Shown here: one piece after another, positions 35,677 through 43,964 of the stretch
Position numbering within the stretch: the first letter of the stretch is position 1
Layout of the letters: the number at the start of each line of letters is the position of its first letter
Assembly: GCF_022828475.1 (NCBI RefSeq)
Contig: NZ_CP059557.1
Coordinates: forward strand, 6,433,470 to 6,497,469
Length of the DNA stretch: 64,000 nt
Reading direction: 5' to 3'
From: Saccharopolyspora gloriosae
GTDB lineage: Bacteria > Actinomycetota > Actinomycetes > Mycobacteriales > Pseudonocardiaceae
Program-made: the position numbers and the translations under genes
The notes under the pieces: model-generated
Told to the model about the DNA's origin: nothing
Database searches by the model: none
What the model saw: only the letters and a program-made list of their open reading frames with translations

Positions 35677-36651
35677 TCACGGTCCGAGCGGGTCGGCCCG
35701 CACCAGGTGCTGCATGTCGGCGAGCACGAACGGCATCGACTCGGTGTGCTCCCCGTAGCGGCCGCCGGTGTCGGGCGAGGGCGCTTCGGCGAGGTCGGGC
35801 AGATCGAGCCGGGCCACCGACAGCGTCTCGTCCAGCACCGCGGCCACCTCGATGCGCACCACGTCCGGGAGCACCGCGCAGTTCGCCGCGGCGAGCCTGC
35901 GCTCCACCGGGTGCACCGCGAACAGCTCACCGGCCAGCGGCCACACCCGTTGCAACGCGTCGAACATCCGGGTGCGCGATTCGGGGCCGCCGTCGCCGAG
36001 CCTGATCACCCACTGCGCGGCGTGCTCGCGATGCCGCAGCAGCACCCGCCACGTGCGCATGGCGATGGCCGAGAGCAGCGGGTCCCGGGTGTCCGCCAGC
36101 CGCTCGAACACGGCGTGGCGCCACGAGGTGAACAGCAGCAGCCGGGCGATGGTCATGGCGAAGTCACCGCCCGGCCCCGGGCCGCAGTCGATCTCGGCGA
36201 GCCGCACGTTGCGGAACCGGCTGCTGTCGCGGTGGTAGGCGAGCACGTCGGCGTCCCGGCCGGCGCCTTCGAGTTCCGCGGCGCGGGCCAGCAGCGGCCG
36301 GGCCTGGTCGAGCAGGTCCACGGTGATCGCGGCCAACGCCGCTCCCTCTTCCAGGTCGGGACCGCGCACGCCCCACGCGGACAGGCGGTGCGCCAGCAGC
36401 AGCGCGTCGTCGCCGAGCATCAGGCAGTACTGCGCGAGATCCGCCGGGACGGCACCGTCCGGCACCGCCCGGTTCGCCGCCGGAGTCGCCGGGGCGGCCA
36501 GGATCCAATCGGGCCGTTGGGGTTCTGGCGCGGGCATGTCCTGCCCGCCGGGGCCGGGCGCCGCCGCACCGTTGGATGCGGGCCACCTGTCCTGGTCTCC
36601 GGCGGCGGACGTCCGCCCGGGCCACCGGTCGCCGAAATTCTTCGTGTCCAT
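35677..36651 (-). CDS. PaaC-like phenylacetyl-CoA epoxidase family protein, orphan
   Basis: A 324-residue protein. Residues about 75-300 match the PaaC/PaaA ferritin-like family, with LAQYCLMLGDDALLLAHRLS, then LLDQARPLLARAAELEG and HAAQWVIRLGDGGPESRTRM. PaaC is the structural, non-catalytic partner of the di-iron subunit PaaA. No paaA, paaB, paaD or paaE lies in the window, and the first 75 residues are an extra Pro/Gly-rich segment. It may be an independent ferritin-like protein rather than part of phenylacetate degradation. ATG 36651 is chosen; GTG 36654 is adjacent. Confidence 0.7.
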   Translation of the reverse strand: MDTKNFGDRWPGRTSAAGDQDRWPASNGAAAPGPGGQDMPAPEPQRPDWILAAPATPAANRAVPDGAVPADLAQYCLMLGDDALLLAHRLSAWGVRGPDLEEGAALAAITVDLLDQARPLLARAAELEGAGRDADVLAYHRDSSRFRNVRLAEIDCGPGPGGDFAMTIARLLLFTSWRHAVFERLADTRDPLLSAIAMRTWRVLLRHREHAAQWVIRLGDGGPESRTRMFDALQRVWPLAGELFAVHPVERRLAAANCAVLPDVVRIEVAAVLDETLSVARLDLPDLAEAPSPDTGGRYGEHTESMPFVLADMQHLVRADPLGP

Positions 36652-36830
36652 GACGCGCTCACCCACCTCGCGGGGGCCGCACCGGGTGGTGCGGGCTGGA
36701 CCGCTGGTCGCGAGACCACTTGACACTCGCTGGTGGGGTCGAGCCCCACCGGTTCACCCGCTACTGCGGGGTCACCTGAGCTCACTGTGGTCGCCGTGCC
36801 GAGCGGCGCGAAAGGGACGGAATTCCCGGT

Positions 36831-37331
36831 TCAGCGTTCGTCGCGGGACGGGGAACCACGGCGCAACAGCCAGTACGCCCCGCCGACGACGACCCAGAGT
36901 CCGGCGAGCCAGGCGCTCACCGGCAGCAACGAGAGCACCATGCCGCGGTCGGCGACCCGGACCAGGTCGGGGTTGCGCGTGTCGTATTCGACGCGGACGA
37001 ACTGCCCTTCCTGCAGGCCGGCGGGGTAGAGCACGCCGTCCTGGGGGATGTGCACTTGACCTTCGGGGGTGCTGAACCGGATGACGGTGCGGGTCAGCGA
37101 GGTGTCCAGCACTTCGGCCACGCCGTCGCCGCGGGATTCGGCGATGGTGCGGTCGTCGATGCCGCAGGCCACGATCACGGACAGGCCGAGCACGGTCAGC
37201 AGCACGCCGAGGACCAGGACTCCACGGGCGCAGGCGCGGCGGATGCGCCGAGCGGGCCACCGCCCACCGTCGTCCGTGCCTCCCCCGGCCACCGGTCCGG
37301 TCGCGTCCGGGGACACCGCGTCGTTCGCCAC
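36831..37331 (-). CDS. DUF3592-like membrane protein
   Basis: A 166-residue protein with two membrane helices (GVLVLGVLLTVLGLSVIVAC and LLPVSAWLAGLWVVVGGAYW). They flank an extracytoplasmic beta-rich domain that carries the DUF3592-like signature VIRFSTPEGQVHIPQDGVLY and FVRVEYDTRNPDLVR. Function is unknown. GTG 37331 leaves room for divergent promoters with menF; GTG 37379, 48 bases upstream, would leave only 13 bp before menF and is the alternative. Confidence 0.65.
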   Translation of the reverse strand: MANDAVSPDATGPVAGGGTDDGGRWPARRIRRACARGVLVLGVLLTVLGLSVIVACGIDDRTIAESRGDGVAEVLDTSLTRTVIRFSTPEGQVHIPQDGVLYPAGLQEGQFVRVEYDTRNPDLVRVADRGMVLSLLPVSAWLAGLWVVVGGAYWLLRRGSPSRDER

Positions 37332-37380
37332 GATCGCCGATTGTAGGAGTCGGTTGATGACCTTCTCTGGGCGCCGCACC

Positions 37381-37386
37381 TAGGCT
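37381..37386 (+). promoter_or_regulatory. -10 box for leaderless menF
   Basis: TAGGCT ends 6 nt before the GTG start of menF. There is no Shine-Dalgarno sequence. It is identical in sequence and spacing to the menG box. Confidence 0.55.
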
Positions 37387-37392
37387 CTACGC

Positions 37393-38724
37393 GTGGCGCC
37401 ATCCCCGAGTCCGCTGACCGTCCGCACCGTCGCGATCCCCGAAGGTGACCCGCGGCATGCCGCGGAGCTGCTGGAGCTGCTACCCGACCGGGCTCCGCTG
37501 AGCTGGGTCCGCGGCGGGGAAGGCCTGGTCGGCTGGGGTTGCGCGGCGCGTTTGGACACCTCGGGGCCGGAGCGGTTCGCGGCGGCCGACGCGTGGTGGC
37601 ACGCGTGGTGCGAGGGCGTGGAAGTGCGCGACGAGGTGGGCTTGCCGGGTACCGGTCCGGTCGCTTTCACCAGCTTCGGGTTCGCCGACCGGCCGGGGGA
37701 TTCCGTGCTGGTGGTGCCGGAGGTCGTGGTGGGGTGCCGCGACGGCGTCCGCTGGATCACGACCGTCGGGGAGCCGTCGCCGCATCCGGTGCGACCGGTG
37801 GGCGGCCCCGGCACGGTCCGCTACGAGACGGGCGCCGTGTCCGCCGAGCAGTACCGGCGGGCTGTGGTGCAGGCGGTGCGGATCCTGCGGTCCGGGGACT
37901 CGGCTCCCGCGACCGCTTCGGTCAACGGCACCGGGGCGGATTCGGGTGCGGTGCGGAAGGTGGTGTTGGCGCACGATCTGCTGGCGACCACGTCCGAACC
38001 GTTGGACGCCCGCTACCTGCTGCGCGCTCTCGCGGCCCGCTATCCGGGTTGCTGGAGCTTCGCGGTGGACGGCCTGGTCGGTGCGACGCCGGAGCTGCTG
38101 CTGGAACGGACCGGTCGCCGCATCCGGTCCCGGGTGCTGGCCGGGACCACTTGGCCGAGGCCCGGTGTCAGTGCGGACGATCTCGCCACGAGCCTGCTCG
38201 GGTCGGCGAAGGACCTGTCGGAACACGCGTTCGCCGCCGAGTCGCTGGCCGCTGAGCTCCGGCCGTTCTGCGGTGAACTGGCGGTACCGGAGCGACCGGA
38301 GGTCCTTCGGCTGCGCAACGTGTTGCACCTGGCCTCGCACATCACCGGTGAGCTGCACGATCACGCGGCGAGCAACGGGGTCGGGGCGTTGCTGCGGCTC
38401 GCGGCCGCGGTGCATCCGAGCGCCGCGGTCGGCGGCACTCCGACCGGAGCGGCAGTGGAGTTGATCAAGCGCCTGGAGGGCATGGATCGCGGGCGCTACG
38501 CCGGTCCGGTGGGCTGGGTGGACGACGCGGGCAACGGGGAACTGGGAATCGCGTTGCGCTGCGCGCAGATCGAGGCCGAAGGTGCCTCCGATGCCCCTGG
38601 TGGCGGCCGGGCTCGGTTGTTCGCCGGGGGCGGCATCGTCGCCGAATCCGATCCGGATCTGGAGGTCGCGGAGGCGGCGGCGAAGCTGCTGCCGGTCCGC
38701 GAAGCGCTCGACGGTCCCGGCTGA
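37393..38724 (+). CDS. menF: Isochorismate synthase
   Basis: A 443-residue chorismate-utilising enzyme that makes isochorismate for menaquinone. The conserved core is in the C-terminal 270 residues, with VGATPELLLERTGRRIRSRV, AKDLSEHAFAAE and HPSAAVGGTPTGAAVELI, and the GRYAGPVGWVDDAGNGELGI Mg/chorismate region. Salicylate synthases and EntC-type enzymes are relatives, but the other men genes support MenF. The start is GTG 37393 with a leaderless-type promoter. A strong hairpin follows at 38750-38780. Confidence 0.9.
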   Translation: MAPSPSPLTVRTVAIPEGDPRHAAELLELLPDRAPLSWVRGGEGLVGWGCAARLDTSGPERFAAADAWWHAWCEGVEVRDEVGLPGTGPVAFTSFGFADRPGDSVLVVPEVVVGCRDGVRWITTVGEPSPHPVRPVGGPGTVRYETGAVSAEQYRRAVVQAVRILRSGDSAPATASVNGTGADSGAVRKVVLAHDLLATTSEPLDARYLLRALAARYPGCWSFAVDGLVGATPELLLERTGRRIRSRVLAGTTWPRPGVSADDLATSLLGSAKDLSEHAFAAESLAAELRPFCGELAVPERPEVLRLRNVLHLASHITGELHDHAASNGVGALLRLAAAVHPSAAVGGTPTGAAVELIKRLEGMDRGRYAGPVGWVDDAGNGELGIALRCAQIEAEGASDAPGGGRARLFAGGGIVAESDPDLEVAEAAAKLLPVREALDGPG

Positions 38725-38749
38725 TCTCGTCAGTCGACCGGTGGCCGGT

Positions 38750-38780
38750 GGTGCCGGGACGGTCGAATCGTCCCGGCACC
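38750..38780. terminator. Bidirectional hairpin between menF and the M1 peptidase gene
   Basis: A perfect 12-bp inverted repeat (GGTGCCGGGACG 38750-38761, CGTCCCGGCACC 38769-38780, 7-nt loop) lies between two convergent genes. Confidence 0.75.
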
Positions 38781-38796
38781 CCGGACCACGGCTTGA

Positions 38797-40305
38797 TCAG
38801 TTGTGGTCGTGGTCGTGCACGTGCTGGTGGGTGGCGTCGATCTCGGCCACCGAATCCGGGGCGACCACTCCGGCTCGCGTGGCCGAAGCGGGAATCCCGT
38901 TCTCCGGAGTGGGGGCGGGTTTGCCCGGCGTGAACAGCCACGCGTGGAAGAACTCGTCGAGCTGCTTGCCGGACCGCTGCTCGGTCAGCTCGATGAACTC
39001 CTCCACGGTGCCGGTGGAGTACTGCTTGTCCTCGACCCAGGTGCGCACCACGTCGAGCAGCGCCTCCTCGCCGATGACATTGCGCAGGGCGTGCAGGCTC
39101 AGCGCGCCACGGTCGTAGACGGCGTCGCTGAAGATGTTGTCCGGGCCGGGCTCACCGGGAGCGACCTGCCAGAACGGGTCGTCGGCCGGGATCGACGAGT
39201 AGTAGTGGTCGAACAGTTCCTGCGCCGTTCCGGTGCCCTGCTGTTCCGACCACAGCCATTCCGCGTAGCTGGCGAAGGCCTCGTTGAGCCAAATGTCGCG
39301 CCAGGTGTCCACCGACACCGAGTCGCCGAACCACTGGTGGGCGTTCTCGTGCACGACGACGGAGGTGTTGGCGCCGTTCTGGAAGAACTTCGGGCTGTAG
39401 GTCGGGCGGGTCTGGTTCTCCAGCGCGAAGTTCAGGCCTTCCGCGGGCACCACGCCGCCTTGCGCCTCGAACGGGTACTCGCCGAACAGGCCGGACAGGA
39501 AGTCCAGCACCTCCGGGGTCCGCTCGACGCTGGCCTTGGCCGCGCCCTCCGCCTCGCCGAGGCCGTCGGCGTAAGCGGTGACGAAAGGCTGGCCGAAGGC
39601 CCCGGTCTTCGTGTTGATCGCGTACTGGCCGATGCCGAGGAACGCCAGGTAGGTGGCGGTCGGCTTGGTCGTGCGCCACTTCCACGTGGTGCGGCCGGCG
39701 AGCGAGGAGGTGTCGGTGTTCACGCCGTTGGACAGCACTTCGGTGCCGTCGGGCACGTCCACGGCGATGTCGAAGGTGGCCTTGTCCCTGGGGTGGTCGT
39801 TGCCGGGGAACCACCAGGCGGAGATCTCCGGTTCACCGATGGCCAGTGCGCCGTCCGAGGTGCGGCTCCACGGGCTGATTCCGCCGACCTCGACGCTGGA
39901 GGGCACGCCGTCGTATTCGACGACGAACGTGGCCTGGGCGCCGGCGGGCAGTTCCGCGGTGGGCGTGACGGTGAGTTCGGTGCCCTGCTGTTGGAAGGCC
40001 GACGGGCTGCCGTTGACCCGGATCGACTTCACCGGCAGCGCGAAGTCGAGGTTGAACGCGGTGAGGTTCTGGGTCGGCTTCGCCACGATGGTCGTGGTGC
40101 CGGTGAGGTGGTCGTCCTGCGGCTCGTAGCGCAGCCGCACGTCGTAGTGCGACACGTCGTAGCCGCCGTTGCCGTACTCGGGGAAGTACGGGTCGCCCGC
40201 GCCCGGCGCCCCGGGGCTGCCGGTGCCCGCGGAGGCGGGGGTCGCCAGGAACGCCACGGCGCAGCACGCGGCCGCCGCCACCCGTAGACCGGTTCGCTTG
40301 AACAC
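38797..40305 (-). CDS. Secreted M1 family metallopeptidase
   Basis: A 502-residue aminopeptidase-like protein. It has a signal peptide (about residues 1-26, LRVAAAACCAVAFLATPASA). The M1 beta-domain comes first, then the catalytic domain with VVHENAHQWFGDSV (HExxH) and WLNEAFASYAEWLW (third zinc ligand Glu). The ERAP/LTA4-type C-terminal domain is short. The last ten residues, HQHVHDHDHN, are His/Asp-rich and may bind metal. The protein is presumably exported. GTG 40305 has GGGAGGTG upstream. Confidence 0.9.
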   Translation of the reverse strand: MFKRTGLRVAAAACCAVAFLATPASAGTGSPGAPGAGDPYFPEYGNGGYDVSHYDVRLRYEPQDDHLTGTTTIVAKPTQNLTAFNLDFALPVKSIRVNGSPSAFQQQGTELTVTPTAELPAGAQATFVVEYDGVPSSVEVGGISPWSRTSDGALAIGEPEISAWWFPGNDHPRDKATFDIAVDVPDGTEVLSNGVNTDTSSLAGRTTWKWRTTKPTATYLAFLGIGQYAINTKTGAFGQPFVTAYADGLGEAEGAAKASVERTPEVLDFLSGLFGEYPFEAQGGVVPAEGLNFALENQTRPTYSPKFFQNGANTSVVVHENAHQWFGDSVSVDTWRDIWLNEAFASYAEWLWSEQQGTGTAQELFDHYYSSIPADDPFWQVAPGEPGPDNIFSDAVYDRGALSLHALRNVIGEEALLDVVRTWVEDKQYSTGTVEEFIELTEQRSGKQLDEFFHAWLFTPGKPAPTPENGIPASATRAGVVAPDSVAEIDATHQHVHDHDHN

Positions 40306-40679
40306 CAGGGCACCTCCCGAAGATCAGGTTTGTTTTCCAGCAGCGTACGAAGACGATCTGGCCCGCGCGAGAACCCGGAAGTGGAGCTTTTTTCCCAGAC
40401 CCGAACGAACTTCGGCAATGTCCACCGACGAATCTCCCCACGTCGCCCCTCCGACCCAGCCGGAACAAGTGCCAACAACGCCCTTTCCCCAGTTCACAAG
40501 GCATCCCGAGCATCCATCGAATCGACCGCGAAATCCCCGCACGAACAAGCGAGCAGCACTCACCAACCCACAGAACACGCACCGATTCACCCGCATTCAA
40601 GCCACACGAACTCCCAAGAAGTGAGAAAAAGCCCCTCTCGACCCACCACCAGCAAAGCCGAGCCTCAACAGCAAAGCCA

Positions 40680-40842
40680 CGCAGCCAACGGCGAAGCCGT
40701 GCTTCGCGGCCAAGCCCGCAAAGGGCGACGAAGTCCCACCTGCCCTGCGGCCGAAACCCGTGCCTGACGGCAAACCCGTGCCCCGCGGCGAAGCCGTGCC
40801 CCGCGGCGAAGCCAACTCCTTGCGGCCGGAGGCCGTGCCTGG
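40680..40842 (+). repeat. Mini-hairpin array before repeat copy D
   Basis: Degenerate units of the GCGGCGAAGCCGTGCC type lead into copy D. The gap 40306-40679 upstream of it is moderately AT-rich for this genome. It should contain the M1 peptidase promoter and shows nothing else I can support. Confidence 0.65.
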
Positions 40843-41010
40843 ATGCGCGAAGCGCATAGCCCACGTCGAAAAAACGACCACCCGCGGGTTCTCAGTTGGT
40901 CTCTCGCGAGGACAGCTTTTTCCCTCGTGGCGGAGCCACTAGGGAAAAAGATCCCGCAGCGAGAGACCAACTGAGGTTCCGCCACCCGACCACCCAAGCA
41001 AAACGACCGG
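40843..41010 (+). repeat. Structured intergenic repeat, copy D
   Basis: Small stem ATGCGC-GAA-GCGCAT is at 40843-40857. The closing stem is GCGG 40884-40887 / CCGC 40979-40982, with GTT/GTT internal loops. Outer arms 40891-40907 (CTCAGTTGGTCTCTCGC) and 40959-40975 are perfectly complementary. The distal hairpin is 40917-40949. The copy ends 4 nt before the menD stop. It is nearly identical to copy E. Confidence 0.9.
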
Positions 41011-41014
41011 AACC

Positions 41015-42691
41015 TCAACCAACAAGTACGGAACTAACGGCGGCTTGGAGGCGGGCGTGGAGACTCCGAGTCTCAGCTCTATCGGCCTGTATCTCGACGA
41101 CGCGCAATCCCGGTGGCCCGTGCAGGGCGTCCGGGAAGTCCGAGCGCTGCCGCACCCGCACGTGGCCCACTCCGTGCGCCGCGCACAGCTGGGCTAGGTC
41201 GGTTCCGTGCGGGGTGCCGAAGACCCGCTCGAACGAGCCGCGATGCTCCGGGCCGCCCTGCTCCAGCAGCGAGAAGATGCCGCCGCCGTCATCGTTGAGC
41301 ACCACGATCGTCAGGTCCGGGCGCTGTTCCTGCGGCCCCAGCAGCAGCCCGTTCCCGTCGTGCAGGAACGTGAGGTCGCCGAGCAGTGCGTACGTCGGAC
41401 CGTTGTGCGCCAGCGCGGCGCCGATCGCCGTCGAGACCGTGCCGTCGATCCCGGCCACGCCGCGATTGCGGTGCACCGCGACGTCCGGGCGGTGCCGCGC
41501 GGCCAGCGCCACGTCCCGGCTCGGATTCGACGATCCCAGCACCAGCAGTGAGCTGGCGGGCAGCTCGTCGACCAGGTCCCTGGCGAGCACTGGTCCGTTC
41601 GGCCAGCGCTCCAGGTCGAGCGCGGCGTGCAGCGCGGCCGCCACCTTCTGGTCCGCCTGCTGCCAGGCCGTGAGCCAGTCCGGGTCGGCCGTCCGGGTCG
41701 GCCCGGCGTCGAAGGTGTGCGCGACCTCCCGCACCGCGTGGCCGGGCGACGGCCAGTCCGCATCGCCGCCGTGCGCCAGCAGCACCTCCACACCGGCATC
41801 GGTGAGCAGCGACTGCACTTGGCGGAACACCGTCGGCCTGCCGACGCACAGCACCTGCTCCGGCTGGTGTTCGCGGACGAACTCGGCCTGGTTCAGCAGC
41901 CACATTCCGGTGCTGATCGCCGCGCCGCCGGGGAGTCCGACACCACCGGTCTCGGAGAGCACCGGCCAGCCGTACCGTTCGCCCCAGGCACCGGCCGCTT
42001 CGGCGCTGCCGTCGGCGGCGAGCACCAGCCCGCGCCGCGCCGTCGGACCGCGCAGGCTGCTCGGCCTGCCGCCGTCCACGGCGATCTCGGTCCAGGGCGC
42101 GTCGTCGGCGCGTCCGTCCATCGGCTCGCACCATTCGAGGTCGCCGGTCGGTACCAGCGGCTCCCGGAACGGCAGGTTCAGGTGCGCCGGACCGGATCGA
42201 GCCGTGCCCAGCGCGGCCCGCGTGGCGCGGCACACCTGGCTGCGCCAGTAGGCCTGCTGCCCCGGGCGGTTCTCCGCGACGCCCAGCTCATCGAAAAACC
42301 GGACCTGCGGCCCGAACATGCGGTGCTGGTCGATCGTCTGGTTGGCCCCGGCCGCCCGCAGTTCCGGTGGGCGGTCCGCGGTGAGCACGATCAGCGGGAT
42401 CCCCGCCTCGGTCGCTTCGCTGACCGCGGGATGCAGGTTCGCCGCGGCGGTGCCCGACGTGCCCGCCACCACCACCGGCCGTCCGCTGCGCGCCGCCAGC
42501 CCCAGGGCCAGGAAGCCCGCGCTGCGCTCGTCGATGCGGACGTGCAGCCGGACCCGGCCCGCCTGCGACGCGCGGTGCAGCGCGAACGAGAGCGGCGCGT
42601 TGCGCGACCCCGGGGAGAGCACCACGTGCCGAACCTGATTGCGAATCAGCTCATCAACGATGACCTCGGCCTGTGCCGTGGACGGATTCAA
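41015..42691 (-). CDS. menD: SEPHCHC synthase
   Basis: A 558-residue thiamine-diphosphate enzyme that adds a 2-oxoglutarate-derived succinyl group to isochorismate. Family marks are RHVVLSPGSRNAPLSFALHR near the N-terminus, the Glu-containing LLVLGSSNPSRDVAL region and the ThDP motif YALLGDLTFLHDGNGLLLG (GD...DGN). The frame runs far upstream, but homologues start MNPSTA; the codon there is TTG (42691). No stronger start codon is in frame nearby, so a rare TTG start is likely. It is divergent from menB, 168 bp away. Confidence 0.92.
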   Translation of the reverse strand: MNPSTAQAEVIVDELIRNQVRHVVLSPGSRNAPLSFALHRASQAGRVRLHVRIDERSAGFLALGLAARSGRPVVVAGTSGTAAANLHPAVSEATEAGIPLIVLTADRPPELRAAGANQTIDQHRMFGPQVRFFDELGVAENRPGQQAYWRSQVCRATRAALGTARSGPAHLNLPFREPLVPTGDLEWCEPMDGRADDAPWTEIAVDGGRPSSLRGPTARRGLVLAADGSAEAAGAWGERYGWPVLSETGGVGLPGGAAISTGMWLLNQAEFVREHQPEQVLCVGRPTVFRQVQSLLTDAGVEVLLAHGGDADWPSPGHAVREVAHTFDAGPTRTADPDWLTAWQQADQKVAAALHAALDLERWPNGPVLARDLVDELPASSLLVLGSSNPSRDVALAARHRPDVAVHRNRGVAGIDGTVSTAIGAALAHNGPTYALLGDLTFLHDGNGLLLGPQEQRPDLTIVVLNDDGGGIFSLLEQGGPEHRGSFERVFGTPHGTDLAQLCAAHGVGHVRVRQRSDFPDALHGPPGLRVVEIQADRAETRSLHARLQAAVSSVLVG

Positions 42692-42846
42692 CCCATCACC
42701 CCGGACTCCCTCGCACGCTGCCTGATCGCTCCCAGTGTCGCCGGGGCCGCCGGACCGCTTCGACCCGGTGTCGTCCCGACCGAGCGACGTGCCGCCGCTC
42801 ACACCGGCCGACGCCCTCCTGGTGTTCAGCACGCCGAGACGGGCCC

Positions 42847-42852
42847 TATTGT
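42847..42852 (+). promoter_or_regulatory. -10 box for leaderless menB
   Basis: TATTGT ends 7 nt before the GTG start of menB. TGTTCA at 42823-42828, 18 nt upstream, may serve as the -35. Confidence 0.55.
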
Positions 42853-42859
42853 CCCAGGC

Positions 42860-43783
42860 GTGCTGAACTCGCGTGTCTCTGAGCTGTTCGACCCGGCCGT
42901 GTGGGAACCCGTCAGCGGGTTCGACTTCACCGACATCACGTATCACCGCTGCGTCGAGGAGGGTCCCGGACGGGGCACCGTCCGCATCGCCTTCAACCGG
43001 CCCGAGGTCCGCAACGCCTTCCGCCCGCACACCGTGGACGAGCTGTTCCGGGCGCTCGACCACGCGCGGATGTGCAGCGATGTCGGGGCCGTGCTGCTGA
43101 CCGGGAACGGGCCGTCGCCGAAGGACGCGGGCTGGGCCTTCTGTTCCGGCGGCGATCAGCGCATCCGCGGCCGCTCCGGCTACCAGTACGCCGCCGGTGA
43201 GACCGCCGACACCGTTGATCCGGCGCGGGCCGGACGGCTGCACATCCTGGAGGTGCAGCGGCTGATCCGCTTCATGCCCAAGCTCGTCATCGCGGTCGTC
43301 CCCGGCTGGGCCGCGGGCGGCGGGCACAGCCTGCACGTCGTGTGCGATCTCACCCTCGCCAGCGCCGAGCACGCCCGCTTCAAGCAGACCGACGCCGACG
43401 TCGGGAGCTTCGACGGCGGCTTCGGCAGCGCTTACCTGGCCCGGCAGGTCGGGCAGAAGTTCGCCCGCGAGATCTTCGCGCTCGGCCGCGCCTACGACGC
43501 CGAGCAAGCGCACCGGATGGGGATGGTCAACGAGGTCGTGCCGCACGCCGAACTGGAGACGACCGCCCTGCAGTGGGCACGGGAGATCAACGGCAAGTCT
43601 CCGACGGCGCAGCGCATGCTCAAGTACTCGTTCAACGCGATCGACGACGGCCTGGTCGGACAGCAGCTGTTCGCCGGGGAGACGACGCGGCTGGCATACA
43701 TGACCGATGAGGCCGTCGAAGGCCGGGACGCGTTCCTCCAGCGCCGGGAGCCCGACTGGACGCCGTTCCCCTGGTACTACTGA
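42860..43783 (+). CDS. menB: 1,4-dihydroxy-2-naphthoyl-CoA synthase
   Basis: A 307-residue crotonase-fold enzyme that cyclises O-succinylbenzoyl-CoA. Visible features are AFNRPEVRNAFRPHTVDELF, the oxyanion-hole segment AFCSGGDQRIRG, VVPGWAAGGGHSLHVVCDLT, and the C-terminal MenB signature FLQRREPDWTPFPWYY. Length agrees with mycobacterial MenB. GTG 42860 has a leaderless-type promoter. A possible terminator hairpin lies at 43818-43855. Confidence 0.95.
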   Translation: MLNSRVSELFDPAVWEPVSGFDFTDITYHRCVEEGPGRGTVRIAFNRPEVRNAFRPHTVDELFRALDHARMCSDVGAVLLTGNGPSPKDAGWAFCSGGDQRIRGRSGYQYAAGETADTVDPARAGRLHILEVQRLIRFMPKLVIAVVPGWAAGGGHSLHVVCDLTLASAEHARFKQTDADVGSFDGGFGSAYLARQVGQKFAREIFALGRAYDAEQAHRMGMVNEVVPHAELETTALQWAREINGKSPTAQRMLKYSFNAIDDGLVGQQLFAGETTRLAYMTDEAVEGRDAFLQRREPDWTPFPWYY

Positions 43784-43817
43784 CCGACCCCGGACGGCGC
43801 CGGTCGCCGATGCCGGG

Positions 43818-43855
43818 ACCGGGCGGGCCGCGCCTCGGGCCGTGGTCCGCCCGGT
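43818..43855 (+). terminator. Possible terminator after menB
   Basis: A 9-bp inverted repeat (ACCGGGCGG 43818-43826, CCGCCCGGT 43847-43855) with a 20-nt loop, without a T run. Confidence 0.35.
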
Positions 43856-43950
43856 GATCGGGTGGCCGCAGGAGTTCATCGTCCGCACCGCCTTCGCTCG
43901 CAGGTCGCTCTGACAAGACCATCGACCCGCCGAGTCGAACAGTTGAGCGA

Positions 43951-43956
43951 TATCAT
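43951..43956 (+). promoter_or_regulatory. Possible -10 box for menE
   Basis: TATCAT ends 8 nt before GTG 43965, slightly longer than ideal for a leaderless start. It supports transcription beginning close to 43963. Confidence 0.4.
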
Positions 43957-43964
43957 CCGAACTG

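Noticed and set aside
40896-41014. Apparent protein-coding frames starting MVSREDSFFPRGGATREKD in several repeat copies
   Set aside because: They arise from translating the structured repeat. The same peptide appears at 5882, 40896 and 46390 only because the DNA repeats, and the downstream parts are antisense to real genes.
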